Part shown: piece by piece, positions 8,404 through 16,233 of the stretch
How positions within the stretch are numbered: position 1 is the first letter of the stretch
Layout: each line of letters opens with the position of its first letter
Assembly (NCBI GenBank): GCA_964503595.1
Contig: CAZDAM010000031.1
Span: forward strand, 1-30,473
Length of the DNA: 30,473 nt
Reading direction: 5' to 3'
Source of the DNA: CAZDAM01 sp964503595
Lineage (GTDB): Bacteria > Muiribacteriota > UBA6191
Translations under genes and position numbers: made by a program
Notes under the pieces: model-generated
Databases searched by the model: none
What the model was told of the DNA's origin: nothing
The model's input: only the letters and a program-made list of their open reading frames with translations

Positions 8404-10461
8404 TTAGTCCTTGCTTTGAAACCTTGGGGTAACAATGACCCGGCAGATCGTACTTTCCTTATTTACAATAAGTTCCCGGGAAATGTCTGCTTCCCTGTTT
8501 TCCAGATCCAGAAGAAGATGGATCTGGGCCACACCACGGGCATCTGTAAGGACAGTTTTCTTCAGAGGGGTGTGGGGTGAGGCGTCGATGATTTCAGCAG
8601 CGATGGAATCATCCGGTTTGATCAGGATTTCAAAATCAACCGGCAGATCGGCATAGAGGCGATCCTTGACATCTCTTGCTTCGATCCTGACCGGGATCAG
8701 GCTTGCACCGGAGCGAAGCAGGCGGGCTCTGGCCTTCAGTGCAAGTCGATCCGATGGTTTGAGCAGCATTTCATCCGAGGAAGAGGCCAGTGGACTTTCT
8801 GTCATAAAATCCCGGGCAGGAGCCGACTGAGTCTCAAAGGGTTCTGAACTGGTGCTTTTTGTGGAAACCACGCTTGAAGAAGCTACAGGTCCCTGAAGAC
8901 CACCGATGATCCGGGCCGAAGCAGGAGCTCTTTGAAGGGTTTCATTCACGGTTCCGGGAAAGAGATCAAAATCGGGTAAGAACTGAGGGGTTGCCGCTAC
9001 AGCTTCTGGTCTGGTTTCCGAAAATGTAGAAGGGGCTGAAGGATCCGTGAAAACCAGTTTGAGTTCGGTTTCCAGGCTGTCGGTTGGAAGGGAGGTGGAA
9101 TCATGTCCCCGGTTGGCCTGGACCAGATCACTTAAGATGACCTCGAAGCGGTTGGTACTCTTCTGGGGGTAGTCATGCTCCATGTCGAGCAAAGGTTCTT
9201 CGGGCATATCACTGATGAAAGCGGCAAAGCTTTGTCCGGATCGGACTTCACGGTTTCCTCCGGCTTCCAGATCAGCAACGGGGCTGGGAGCCTCCATCTT
9301 AGTTCTAAAGGTCTCAAAACCTTTCTGATCGACTCCGCCAAGAGGAGTTGCGACTGGAAGATGCCTGGCTGTCTGAAAACTGTCTCTTACGGCAGGCATG
9401 GGAGCCAGGGCCATTTGGGTCTGGTGCATACGGTTCAATTCAGCTTTGGCATGGCTTTCTTCCAGTTCGGAAAGCATGGATTTGAAAATTCCCTGTGAAG
9501 GGACATAGGTTCGATGGGTTTTGGGGGCCTGCTCTTTCTGGTAGGCCTGCAGATCCTGCATGAGCTGTTCGACGTCACTGGGTTTTGAAACACTGGTAAC
9601 CGCAATTCTGTCCTGAGCTGTCTTCAGGCTCATTCCGTCATTCTGGCGTTGGGAATGCATGGCAATGGGTGTTCGCTCTGTTCCGGCTTCCATTTGAGAT
9701 AGTATATTGTGGAACTGAGCAAAATCTCCGTCTTTTTTACTCAGTTGTGGGCGGGAAGGTGCTTCTTTGGCCAGAGTCTGATGGTAATGATCCAAAGGCC
9801 TTCGGGCAGGGATCTGAACATTTTCCCTGGTCTGATTGATCTCTGAGGACATTGCTCCCAGCATGTTTTCAAAGGACTGGGCAGGCTCCAGACTTTCGCG
9901 GGCAGTGCTGCGGCTCATTTCCGGCTGTGACATGTACTGGGCTTTCACATGCTCGAAGTACCGGGCATCCCGTGTTGAAACCAGGGCCCGGGTTTTCTGA
10001 GCGGGGGGAGTGCTCATTTCCCAGCTGGCCACAAAGTTTTCAAAATGACCTTCCTGGGGTTGGGTCACGGAGGGAGAAGGGGTGAGAGGACTCTCGAAAT
10101 AAAGCCTCTGGATCTGATGGATATCAGAACGGTATTCATTCAGTCGGTCCATGGACTGCCGGAACAGAAAGGTTTTTTCGGGATCTTCGGTCTTGCCGAC
10201 TTCGTTTAAGACAGACTCAAGCTGGCCGTCTTTTCTAAGATAGTCGGAAACCTTGGATTTCAGAATTCTGGCCAAGGCTCTGCGGTCTGCTTCCGAGCGG
10301 TTATGGGTGATGGATTCTTCGGTTCTGAGAATTTCCCGGTGCCGGATTTCAAGAATTTCAAACAGACGGCTGACCAGCACTTCCACAGCTTCCCCAGTTT
10401 TATTGGCGAAAGCTTTTGAAGTCAGAAGAAAAGTCAGCCAGATGCAGCACAAAATTCGCAT
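8404..10461 (-). CDS. Secreted protein with ~28-residue degenerate repeats, Ig-like C-term
   Basis: I do not recognise this 685-residue protein as a whole. It starts with a signal peptide (about 1-19, KAFA before the cut). Residues 20-125 are helical and charged. Residues 139-449 contain a recurrent motif, Phe-Glu/Ala-x-hydrophobic-hydrophobic-x-x-Met/Leu, for example SFENMLGAMSSE (196), DFAQFHNILSQME (246), IFKSMLSELEES (325), SFAAFISDMPEEP (411) and RFEVILSDLVQA (438), spaced at about 28 residues or twice that, in Pro/Ser/Gln-rich linkers. Residues about 571-685 look like a beta-sandwich, with VLTDARGVAQIHLLLDL resembling the TDAxGVA strand of invasin-type Ig-like domains. It sits directly after gspF in the machinery operon, with AAGGA nine bases before the ATG. 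A periplasmic multivalent binding or scaffold role is my inference. Confidence 0.75.
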   Translation of the reverse strand: MRILCCIWLTFLLTSKAFANKTGEAVEVLVSRLFEILEIRHREILRTEESITHNRSEADRRALARILKSKVSDYLRKDGQLESVLNEVGKTEDPEKTFLFRQSMDRLNEYRSDIHQIQRLYFESPLTPSPSVTQPQEGHFENFVASWEMSTPPAQKTRALVSTRDARYFEHVKAQYMSQPEMSRSTARESLEPAQSFENMLGAMSSEINQTRENVQIPARRPLDHYHQTLAKEAPSRPQLSKKDGDFAQFHNILSQMEAGTERTPIAMHSQRQNDGMSLKTAQDRIAVTSVSKPSDVEQLMQDLQAYQKEQAPKTHRTYVPSQGIFKSMLSELEESHAKAELNRMHQTQMALAPMPAVRDSFQTARHLPVATPLGGVDQKGFETFRTKMEAPSPVADLEAGGNREVRSGQSFAAFISDMPEEPLLDMEHDYPQKSTNRFEVILSDLVQANRGHDSTSLPTDSLETELKLVFTDPSAPSTFSETRPEAVAATPQFLPDFDLFPGTVNETLQRAPASARIIGGLQGPVASSSVVSTKSTSSEPFETQSAPARDFMTESPLASSSDEMLLKPSDRLALKARARLLRSGASLIPVRIEARDVKDRLYADLPVDFEILIKPDDSIAAEIIDASPHTPLKKTVLTDARGVAQIHLLLDLENREADISRELIVNKESTICRVIVTPRFQSKD

Positions 10462-10477
10462 TTCATCAGTCCTTCCG

Positions 10478-10501
10478 GCGGCGAGATGCGAAAAACGCCG
10501 C
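10478..10501 (-). other. Hairpin between gspF and the repeat-protein gene
   Basis: On the minus-strand transcript GCGGCG (10501-10496) pairs with CGCCGC (10483-10478) around a 12-base loop rich in T. It lies between the gspF stop and the ribosome binding site of the next gene and has no T run behind it. It is more likely to affect mRNA stability or translation than to stop transcription. Confidence 0.4.
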
Positions 10502-10502
10502 T

Positions 10503-11552
10503 TTAACCCATGTTTTTGCCCATATCGAACATCGGCAAGAACATCGAAAGCGCCAACGTTGTCACGATAGTTCCCATCACAACAATCATCAAAGGCTCAA
10601 TCAGACCGATCAGGGTTTCGACTGCCTGCCCGACCTGTTCATCATAGTATTTTCCAATTTTTTCCAGAACGAGTTCCATGGAACCGGTTTCTTCACCGAT
10701 GGAAAACATCAGAAGAACAATTGGGGGAATGACTTTGGTATGTTTTTTGAGGCCGTCGGTATATTTTCCTCCACCCTTGATGGCGTTGATCATGTCATCC
10801 ATGAGCAGGTTGAACTGACGGTTCTCAATGGAGTTCTTACAGATTCCCAGAGCCTGAAGACCCTGCACCCCTCCCCGCAGCTGGGAAGCCAGAGTATGCA
10901 CCATGCGAGATACATAGAATTTCTTCAGGAGATCCCCGACTACTGGAAGGTTGAACATGACGGTGTCATAGATTTCCGCGCCCTTGTCGGTCTTGGTGAT
11001 GGCATACCAGAGCCCGACCCCAAGAGCAATCACAGCGACCAGAATGGCTGGCCACTGTGCGGCCATGAAGTTGGAGAAATTCTGCACGAACAGGGTAATT
11101 CCGGGCATGTTCTCCTCCTTGAGGTTCAGGGATGTGATGAATTTGGGGAAAATCACCTGGGTCAGCATGATGGTTACTCCGACGGCAATCAGGGCCATCA
11201 CGGCCGGATACATCATGGCACCCTTGAATTTGGAAACCAGCTTGGCCTGGCCTTCCGCAAACTCCACATATTCACGCAGAAGATCAGCCATCTGGCCGGA
11301 GATTTCTCCGGCGGCGATCAGAGAGATAAAGTCCATGGGGAAGATTTTGGGGAATCTTCCAATCGCTTCAGAAAAAGGCTTTCCCGAACTGACATCATTT
11401 GCAACGGTTTCCAGAACCTTATCAAATTTAGGACTGTCATTCTGTTCCCGATAGGCGGAAAGACACTGCATGAGGGGAGCACCCGCATTCAGGGCAATGG
11501 ATAGGGTCGTATAAAACGACATCAGATTTTCCTGAGAAACTCCTCCGGCCAT
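10503..11552 (-). CDS. gspF: GspF/PilC inner-membrane platform protein
   Basis: The inner-membrane platform of type II secretion and type IV pilus machines; it contacts the assembly ATPase and moves pilin subunits from membrane to fibre. It shows the two tandem T2SSF domains (about 10-135 and 210-340), each with the characteristic acidic turn, GEISGQM (82-88) and GEETGSME (286-293), and membrane segments near 115-135, 165-186 and 318-340. At 349 residues it is slightly shorter than the usual 400, lacking part of the N-terminal cytoplasmic extension. It is preceded by a very good AGGAGG that overlaps the gspE stop (TAGGAGG), so the pair are tightly coupled. Sequence alone does not separate a secretion from a pilus role. 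Confidence 0.95.
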   Translation of the reverse strand: MAGGVSQENLMSFYTTLSIALNAGAPLMQCLSAYREQNDSPKFDKVLETVANDVSSGKPFSEAIGRFPKIFPMDFISLIAAGEISGQMADLLREYVEFAEGQAKLVSKFKGAMMYPAVMALIAVGVTIMLTQVIFPKFITSLNLKEENMPGITLFVQNFSNFMAAQWPAILVAVIALGVGLWYAITKTDKGAEIYDTVMFNLPVVGDLLKKFYVSRMVHTLASQLRGGVQGLQALGICKNSIENRQFNLLMDDMINAIKGGGKYTDGLKKHTKVIPPIVLLMFSIGEETGSMELVLEKIGKYYDEQVGQAVETLIGLIEPLMIVVMGTIVTTLALSMFLPMFDMGKNMG

Positions 11553-11561
11553 ATTTTCCTC

Positions 11562-13262
11562 CTAACGACAGACTCGATTCAGTTCTTTTTCATCCAGCTG
11601 ACCTTTTAAGACCTTGATCAGACCATCATCTCTCAGGGTCAAAAACCCTTTTGCCTTCAGGGCGTGCTCGATATAGTGCTCATCCCGACCTTCGGAAATA
11701 CAGCTTCTGAGAACATCATTATTCTCCAGGGTCTCGTGGATCCCGGAACGGCCTTTATAGCCGGAGCCCTCACATTTCTTGCAGCCCTGGGATGTGTAGA
11801 CGTAACTGACATTGGCTTTCACCCGCTTGGCAAAGGCGGCGACCTCGGGCCACAGGGGGATTTTCTTGCGACAGGCGTCGCAGAGGCGACGGGCCAGACG
11901 TTGGGCGGTGCAGGACAGAAGGGTACCTGCCACCAGATAAGGAGGCACTCCCATGTCAATCAGACGGCCAATTGCACCGGAGGCAGAGTTGGTGTGAAGG
12001 GTGGAGAATACAAGGTGACCGGTCATGGCGGCTTCAACCCCGATGGTGGCGGTTTCAGAATCCCGCATCTCCCCAATCAGAATCACGTCCGGATTCTGCC
12101 TGAGAAGGGCTCTCAGGGCCGAGGCGAAAGTAAGGCCGATATTGGAGCGGATCTGAGTCTGGTTATAATCTGGAATGGTGTATTCTACCGGATCTTCACA
12201 GGTACAGATATTGATCTGCGGGGTGGAAATGTAGTGAAGAGCTGAGTACAGCGTAGTGGTTTTTCCGGAACCCGTCGGGCCAGTCATCAGAATCAGTCCG
12301 TTTGGTTTGGTACAGTTTCTTTTGAAGATCTCCAGGGTATGTTTGGAAAAACCGATGTCTTCGAGGCCCAAACTCAGGCCGGAGCTGTCCAGAATCCTCA
12401 TACAGACTTTTTCACCCCCAACAATCGGAAGGCTGTTGACGCGAAGATCGAGAGTTTTGGTTTTGCTGACGCTGACCTTGATTCTACCGTCCTGCGGGAG
12501 GCGGCGTTCTGAAATATCCATGTTGCCCATGAGTTTCAGACGGGAAATCAGCTCGGGCTGGAATTTGTGGATGATATCCGGAATTTTCAGAAGCTCAATC
12601 AGAACCCCGCTTTTGCGGTAGCGGATTCTGAGCTTCGTTTTGGAGGGCTCGACGTGAATATCCGATGCCCCTTCATTGATCCCGGTCATGATGACCTGGT
12701 TACACAGAGTGACAATCGGGCCTTCCATGGCATTCAGATCGATGGCTTCATCGCTACTGGCAGCGGAGGCCTGCATTCCTGACATATCCTGAACGACAGA
12801 ATCCATCATGGAGCTGTCCAGTTTTTTCAGGTTCTTCAGGGCTTTGTTGACGTTGGGAGTGGAATCAATGAAAAACCGTACCTTGTAGCCGGTACGGTGC
12901 TCGATATCATCGACCAGAAAGATATTGAGGGGATCCGGATGGACAATCGAGAGAGTGTCCGATTCCGAGTCAAATTTGGCCGGGATGACCTTGTTTTCCT
13001 CACACCAGGGAAAGGTCAGGTTCTGGACGATATCATAAGGAAAATCTTCCAGTTCATCGACCCGCATGACTTCGATTCCAAGCTGTTCGGATAAGGATTT
13101 CACCAGGTCTTCATCGGAGAGGGCTCCCATCTTGACAAGCTCCTCCCCAATCCTCAAGGCACTTTCCTGCTGCCGTGCCAGAGCTTCTTCCACATGCTGC
13201 TCTGTGCACAGGCCTTTTTCAACGAGGATTTCCCCAAGAAGTTTGTGATCTCCGTCAAGCAT
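11562..13262 (-). CDS. gspE: GspE/PilB-type assembly ATPase
   Basis: The hexameric cytoplasmic ATPase that powers pilus or pseudopilus extension. 566 residues, typical length. An N-terminal MshEN/T2SSE_N region (about 5-145) has the LGEILVEKG-LCTEQHVEEAL pattern that in relatives can bind cyclic di-GMP. The core has an Asp box region (204-219), Walker A GPTGSGKT (328-335), Walker B LIGEMRD (395-401) and a His box TGHLVFSTLHTNSA (414-427). A zinc-binding tetracysteine pair, C461xxC464 and C494xxC497, is typical of GspE/PilB and absent from the retraction ATPase PilT. GGAG seven bases before the ATG fixes the start. It is followed at once by gspF. No PilT-like gene is in the window, so retraction cannot be judged. 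Confidence 0.96.
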   Translation of the reverse strand: MLDGDHKLLGEILVEKGLCTEQHVEEALARQQESALRIGEELVKMGALSDEDLVKSLSEQLGIEVMRVDELEDFPYDIVQNLTFPWCEENKVIPAKFDSESDTLSIVHPDPLNIFLVDDIEHRTGYKVRFFIDSTPNVNKALKNLKKLDSSMMDSVVQDMSGMQASAASSDEAIDLNAMEGPIVTLCNQVIMTGINEGASDIHVEPSKTKLRIRYRKSGVLIELLKIPDIIHKFQPELISRLKLMGNMDISERRLPQDGRIKVSVSKTKTLDLRVNSLPIVGGEKVCMRILDSSGLSLGLEDIGFSKHTLEIFKRNCTKPNGLILMTGPTGSGKTTTLYSALHYISTPQINICTCEDPVEYTIPDYNQTQIRSNIGLTFASALRALLRQNPDVILIGEMRDSETATIGVEAAMTGHLVFSTLHTNSASGAIGRLIDMGVPPYLVAGTLLSCTAQRLARRLCDACRKKIPLWPEVAAFAKRVKANVSYVYTSQGCKKCEGSGYKGRSGIHETLENNDVLRSCISEGRDEHYIEHALKAKGFLTLRDDGLIKVLKGQLDEKELNRVCR

Positions 13263-13361
13263 TCAGCACTCCTTCAGCCCTTTTCGGGTGCAAGGAAGAT
13301 TTTAACAGCCCTGACTCAGAAGGAAAACGATTAGGAGCTGCTTCCTTAAAAAACTTGGGAA

Positions 13362-14132
13362 TCAGGCCCCGGTCGTTGTTGTCTCGGTTCCCCCTGTGCT
13401 TCCTGTACCGGCAACGGCATCGGTAACCGCTCCGGCCGCGGCATCTGATGGAGCCGTACCAATCGAGCAGGCAGCGTCACAGGCGTTTTCGGCAACTCCC
13501 TGAATGGGGGCCGGACGGGTACTGACTGCGATGGAAGCCTTGCGGACAAAGCCGTTTTCATTGTCATCCACTCCTCGGATGGTCAGGTTTGCAATGATGT
13601 TGGCATTATAGTTGGGCTCGGTCAGAAGGGAGCCGTCGACGGAAAGAACCTCGAAGGCCTTGTTGGTGACCAGATTGACAAAAATACAGCAGACCCGGCT
13701 TTGTCCATCACCGACATTCACTCCGGCAGTCTGCGATGAGGCGCCGCTCTGGGGCAATTCGGTGAAAGGGATGGTTGCATTGAAGTGGCGCTGAATTTTG
13801 GTTTTCTGGGCGGGGATACCGGTCTGAGGATTGCCGTTGGAATCAACATAGGCAATCGTGTCCCCCTCGGCGGCGGAATAGTCGATTTCCAGATCCGTGA
13901 TGTCCACACCGACCCCGTTATTGATGGAGAACTGGATCGTGGCAGGCAGGTAGGGGAAAGAACCTCCCTGCAGAAGGGTGGAATCCGGAGTGATTTCATC
14001 CCCACCGTTGGCGGATGCAATCGATGAGATGCGAATATCGGTGGAGGGTGAAAACGGTGGGGTTGCACATCCCTGCCACAGGAACAGTCCCAGTGTCATG
14101 ATGACAAAGAGATTCAGCAGTCGGGGTTTCAC
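13362..14132 (-). CDS. Lipoprotein of unknown function in the secretin operon
   Basis: A 256-residue probable lipoprotein: signal sequence with LFLWQGC ending at Cys22 (the residues before the Cys are not an ideal lipobox). The body (about 30-215) looks like a beta-rich domain, with ATIQFSINNGVGVDITDLEI and IIANLTIRGVDD strands that resemble transthyretin/Ig-like folds; I can name no family. It has a CC pair near 150 and two further Cys near 215. The last 35 residues are low-complexity Ala/Gly/Thr. The start is GTG at 14132, overlapping the secretin stop (GTGA) with AAGGAG six bases upstream. Its place between secretin and ATPase suggests a role in secretin assembly or outer-membrane anchoring, as pilotins and PilP do, but there is no sequence similarity that I can see. 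Confidence 0.75.
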   Translation of the reverse strand: MKPRLLNLFVIMTLGLFLWQGCATPPFSPSTDIRISSIASANGGDEITPDSTLLQGGSFPYLPATIQFSINNGVGVDITDLEIDYSAAEGDTIAYVDSNGNPQTGIPAQKTKIQRHFNATIPFTELPQSGASSQTAGVNVGDGQSRVCCIFVNLVTNKAFEVLSVDGSLLTEPNYNANIIANLTIRGVDDNENGFVRKASIAVSTRPAPIQGVAENACDAACSIGTAPSDAAAGAVTDAVAGTGSTGGTETTTTGA

Positions 14133-15439
14133 ATCCGGCTCCTTTGCTCAAACTGTCCGAAATTTCTCTCCTGCATCACCTTGTCGACAAAGCGGTAGGG
14201 AACGTTGTCATTCTTTGGCTCATCGTCGAAGCGATACTGGATTTTATCGTGTGGGTGTTCATCAAATTCGGAATAGATTTTCGGAGTAATCAGGAAGACG
14301 AGCTCGCTTGCCCGATCCGTATTGCCATCGCGGCGGAACAGTTTGCCGATACCTGGCAATTTCCCCAGAAAGGGGAGTTCAGTACTTTCTGTAGTCCGAC
14401 TATGGGTGATCAGGCCACCCATGATTACCGTATGGTTGTTGCGGATGTTAAGGGTTGTGTCCGATTCCTTGGTGGAAACAATCGGAACGCCGTCAAAATC
14501 ACCATTTCTGCTGGTGATGATGGGTTTGATCGTCAGATTGACAAAATCATTCTTGAAAATGACNNNNNNNNNNNNNNNNNNNNNNNNNNNNNNNNNNNNN
14601 NNNNNNNNNNNNNNNNNNNNNNNNNNNNNNNNNNNNNNNNNNNNNNNNNNNNNNNNNNNNNNNGATTCAAAGGAGAGGATCTGGTTGTCATCAATTCCGG
14701 GAATCAGAAAACGAACGGATTTCTTGAAGACCTCGGGGGAAATGAATTTGAGTTCAAACATACGGCTCTGGTAGCGGCGGGGAGGCTTGTCGATGTCAAG
14801 CTTGGGGAAAACCTGCTCAATCTTGCGGTGGTCCGAAGGAACTGCTGTGACAATGATCTGTCCGTTGAGCTTGTCGACTCCGATTCTGGCGTTTCCCTTG
14901 GCAATGGCGGAGCGTTCTCCGCCTCCTCCGGAAGAGGATTCGCCACCTTCACCCGGCTGGGCAACCTGAGTGACGGTTGCACCGACCAGATCCCTGAGCA
15001 GATCCCCGATCAGGAGGGTATTGCCCTTAAGAACCTGATACGTCTTGGTGTAGGAAGGATCCTGACCTTCCCCGAAGACCGTGATGATGGTTCCGTCCAG
15101 GCGGTATTCCGTATTGGTGGAATCGGAAATAATGTCCATGCTTTCCCGTATGGAGCGTCCTTTCAGGGTCAGATTGACGGTTTTGGCAATCTCCCCTTTG
15201 GTGACGAAATCGTAGTTGCCAATCTGGGCAATTCCCTTCATAACGGTCACGACATCCGCATCCTGCAGGAAGATGGAAATAACCCCGGTCTGATCCAGAG
15301 GGACAACAGACGAGGTCTGGGTCTCATTCATGGCCAGAATCCGGTTGTCATCTGTATCAGCTTCCGGTTCTTCCGCCAAAAGGCCGCTTCCTGCGCTCAG
15401 GCAGACGGCAAGGGCCATCCATAGTATGGTCTTGCGCAT
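14129..15439 (-). CDS. Secretin, GspD/PilQ family (interrupted by assembly gap)
   Basis: Forms the outer-membrane gated pore for pilus or secretion substrates. Signal peptide (about 1-22, ending LLAEE), a secretin N0/STN-like domain (about 50-125, ISIFLQDADVVTVMKGIAQI), then an N1-type domain (about 130-255) broken by a Gly/Ser/Glu-rich insert GEGGESSSGGGGERSA. The 100 N bases then replace the end of the N domains and the first half of the secretin domain. After the gap the C-terminal half is clear: NLTIKPIITSRN, the VPIVSTKESDTT segment, VIMGGLITHS and the signature LPFLGKLPGIGKLFR. A C-terminal tail of about 50 residues follows. The true protein is longer than shown, since a normal secretin domain needs well over 34 residues here. 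First gene of the machinery operon; GAGG nine bases before the ATG. Confidence 0.93.
   Translation of the reverse strand: MRKTILWMALAVCLSAGSGLLAEEPEADTDDNRILAMNETQTSSVVPLDQTGVISIFLQDADVVTVMKGIAQIGNYDFVTKGEIAKTVNLTLKGRSIRESMDIISDSTNTEYRLDGTIITVFGEGQDPSYTKTYQVLKGNTLLIGDLLRDLVGATVTQVAQPGEGGESSSGGGGERSAIAKGNARIGVDKLNGQIIVTAVPSDHRKIEQVFPKLDIDKPPRRYQSRMFELKFISPEVFKKSVRFLIPGIDDNQILSFEXXXXXXXXXXXXXXXXXXXXXXXXXXXXXXXXXXVIFKNDFVNLTIKPIITSRNGDFDGVPIVSTKESDTTLNIRNNHTVIMGGLITHSRTTESTELPFLGKLPGIGKLFRRDGNTDRASELVFLITPKIYSEFDEHPHDKIQYRFDDEPKNDNVPYRFVDKVMQERNFGQFEQRSRM
14564..14663. other. Assembly gap (100 N)
   Basis: Exactly 100 unknown bases, a conventional placeholder for a gap of unknown size. It lies inside the secretin gene and hides the junction of the N domains and the secretin core. 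The reading frames on both sides agree with one gene only if the real gap leaves a remainder of one when divided by three. Confidence 0.98.
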
Positions 15440-15507
15440 GAGTATGTCCTCTTCATTCGTGCAAATTCCTTCAGTTCATCGGCAGGAATGAATGGCTTTT
15501 TAATGAT

Positions 15508-15523
15508 GCCAGGGGTTTGCCCA
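15508..15523 (-). promoter_or_regulatory. Possible sigma-54 promoter of the secretin operon
   Basis: On the minus strand GGGCAAACCCCTGGCA (15522-15507) has GG and GC separated by ten bases, the invariant spacing of -24/-12 promoters, with GGCA and TGGCA resembling the two boxes. Transcription would start near 15496, giving a leader of about 57 bases before the secretin ATG. The match is mediocre (several consensus positions missed), but a sigma-54 activator is encoded nearby. Confidence 0.3.
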
Positions 15524-15545
15524 AATCGTTTGGAGCGGGTAGAAT
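15517..15545 (+). promoter_or_regulatory. Sigma-70-type promoter of the HAMP-coaE-sensor operon
   Basis: TTGCCC (15517-15522) and TAGAAT (15540-15545) are spaced by 17 bases, matching four and five of six consensus positions. Transcription would begin near 15552, upstream of the AGGAG ribosome binding site at 15571-15575 and the ATG at 15586. Its -35 box overlaps the candidate divergent sigma-54 promoter on the other strand. The remainder of the 146-base region between the divergent genes holds nothing else that I recognise. Confidence 0.5.
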
Positions 15546-15585
15546 CATGTCTGTTAGAGCGTATCAAATTTCAGGAGACAAACGA

Positions 15586-16221
15586 ATGTCCTCACCACGA
15601 GCGAGTCGTTCCAATTATTTTATTCAGGCCGGGCTTCAGATCCGATTCACTTTTGTCCTGTTTCTCATTGTCATGCTGGTGGCCATGATCACTTTCGTGA
15701 ACCTTTACGTAATCGGGGACTATGTGGTTTCCAATGCCCAGAGTATTGTGGAGCTTCGGGATATGCGAAGCTTCCTGGTTACGGTCTTTTCTGTAGTGGG
15801 ATGGAGGATCCTTCTGGTCGCAGTGGTCTGCTTCCTGATCATCTGTATCATCGGGATTTTCTTCTCCCACCGGTTTGCAGGTCCTTCCTACAAGCTTGAA
15901 AAATGTTTAAGGGAGATGTCTCAGGGAAATCTCTCCTTTGACATCCGCCTCAGGGGAGGGGATGCCCTGCACAATGTGGCTGATTCGGTGAATTTTCTGG
16001 TGGAGCGCTTTCGGGGGGTGATCGGTCGCAGCCGCGATCTGGCACGCGAAATGAGGGATTCGACCCAAGACATGAATCCTGAGGATGAAAAAACCCTGAA
16101 GCTGAAGGAAAGAATTTCCGAGCTTGAGGATCTTCTTGCCGGTTTTCAGATTACGCGGGAAGAAGCCGAGGAGTTTGCTCCAAGAACTGAGGAAGAAACC
16201 GCCTTTACGAAAAACGCCTGA
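15586..16221 (+). CDS. HAMP-only inner-membrane protein (paralog of 4820 gene)
   Basis: A 211-residue inner-membrane protein with the same plan as the gene at 4820: basic N-terminus, membrane segment 1 (about 20-43), a short periplasmic stretch of about 30 residues, membrane segment 2 (about 73-94), HAMP starting at HRFAGPSYKLEKCLREMSQGN (95-115, quoted in part as AGPSYKLEKCLREM), then a coiled-coil tail rich in Glu and Arg to about 190. There is no kinase or methyl-accepting output domain. I chose the ATG at 15586 because AGGAG lies about ten bases upstream; an earlier in-frame ATG at 15547 falls inside the predicted promoter. It heads the run coaE, sensor, activator, so it may pass an envelope signal to that sensor or modulate the pilus machine. 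Confidence 0.85.
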   Translation: MSSPRASRSNYFIQAGLQIRFTFVLFLIVMLVAMITFVNLYVIGDYVVSNAQSIVELRDMRSFLVTVFSVVGWRILLVAVVCFLIICIIGIFFSHRFAGPSYKLEKCLREMSQGNLSFDIRLRGGDALHNVADSVNFLVERFRGVIGRSRDLAREMRDSTQDMNPEDEKTLKLKERISELEDLLAGFQITREEAEEFAPRTEEETAFTKNA

Positions 16222-16233
16222 TCCTCTTTTTTC

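Noticed and set aside
10416..11504. 362-codon plus-strand frame
   Set aside because: Antisense shadow of gspF; composition rich in His, Gln and Gly with no recognised domain.
14144..15424. 426-codon plus-strand frame running through the N gap
   Set aside because: Antisense to the secretin, which has clear domains; the frame is kept open partly by the unknown bases.
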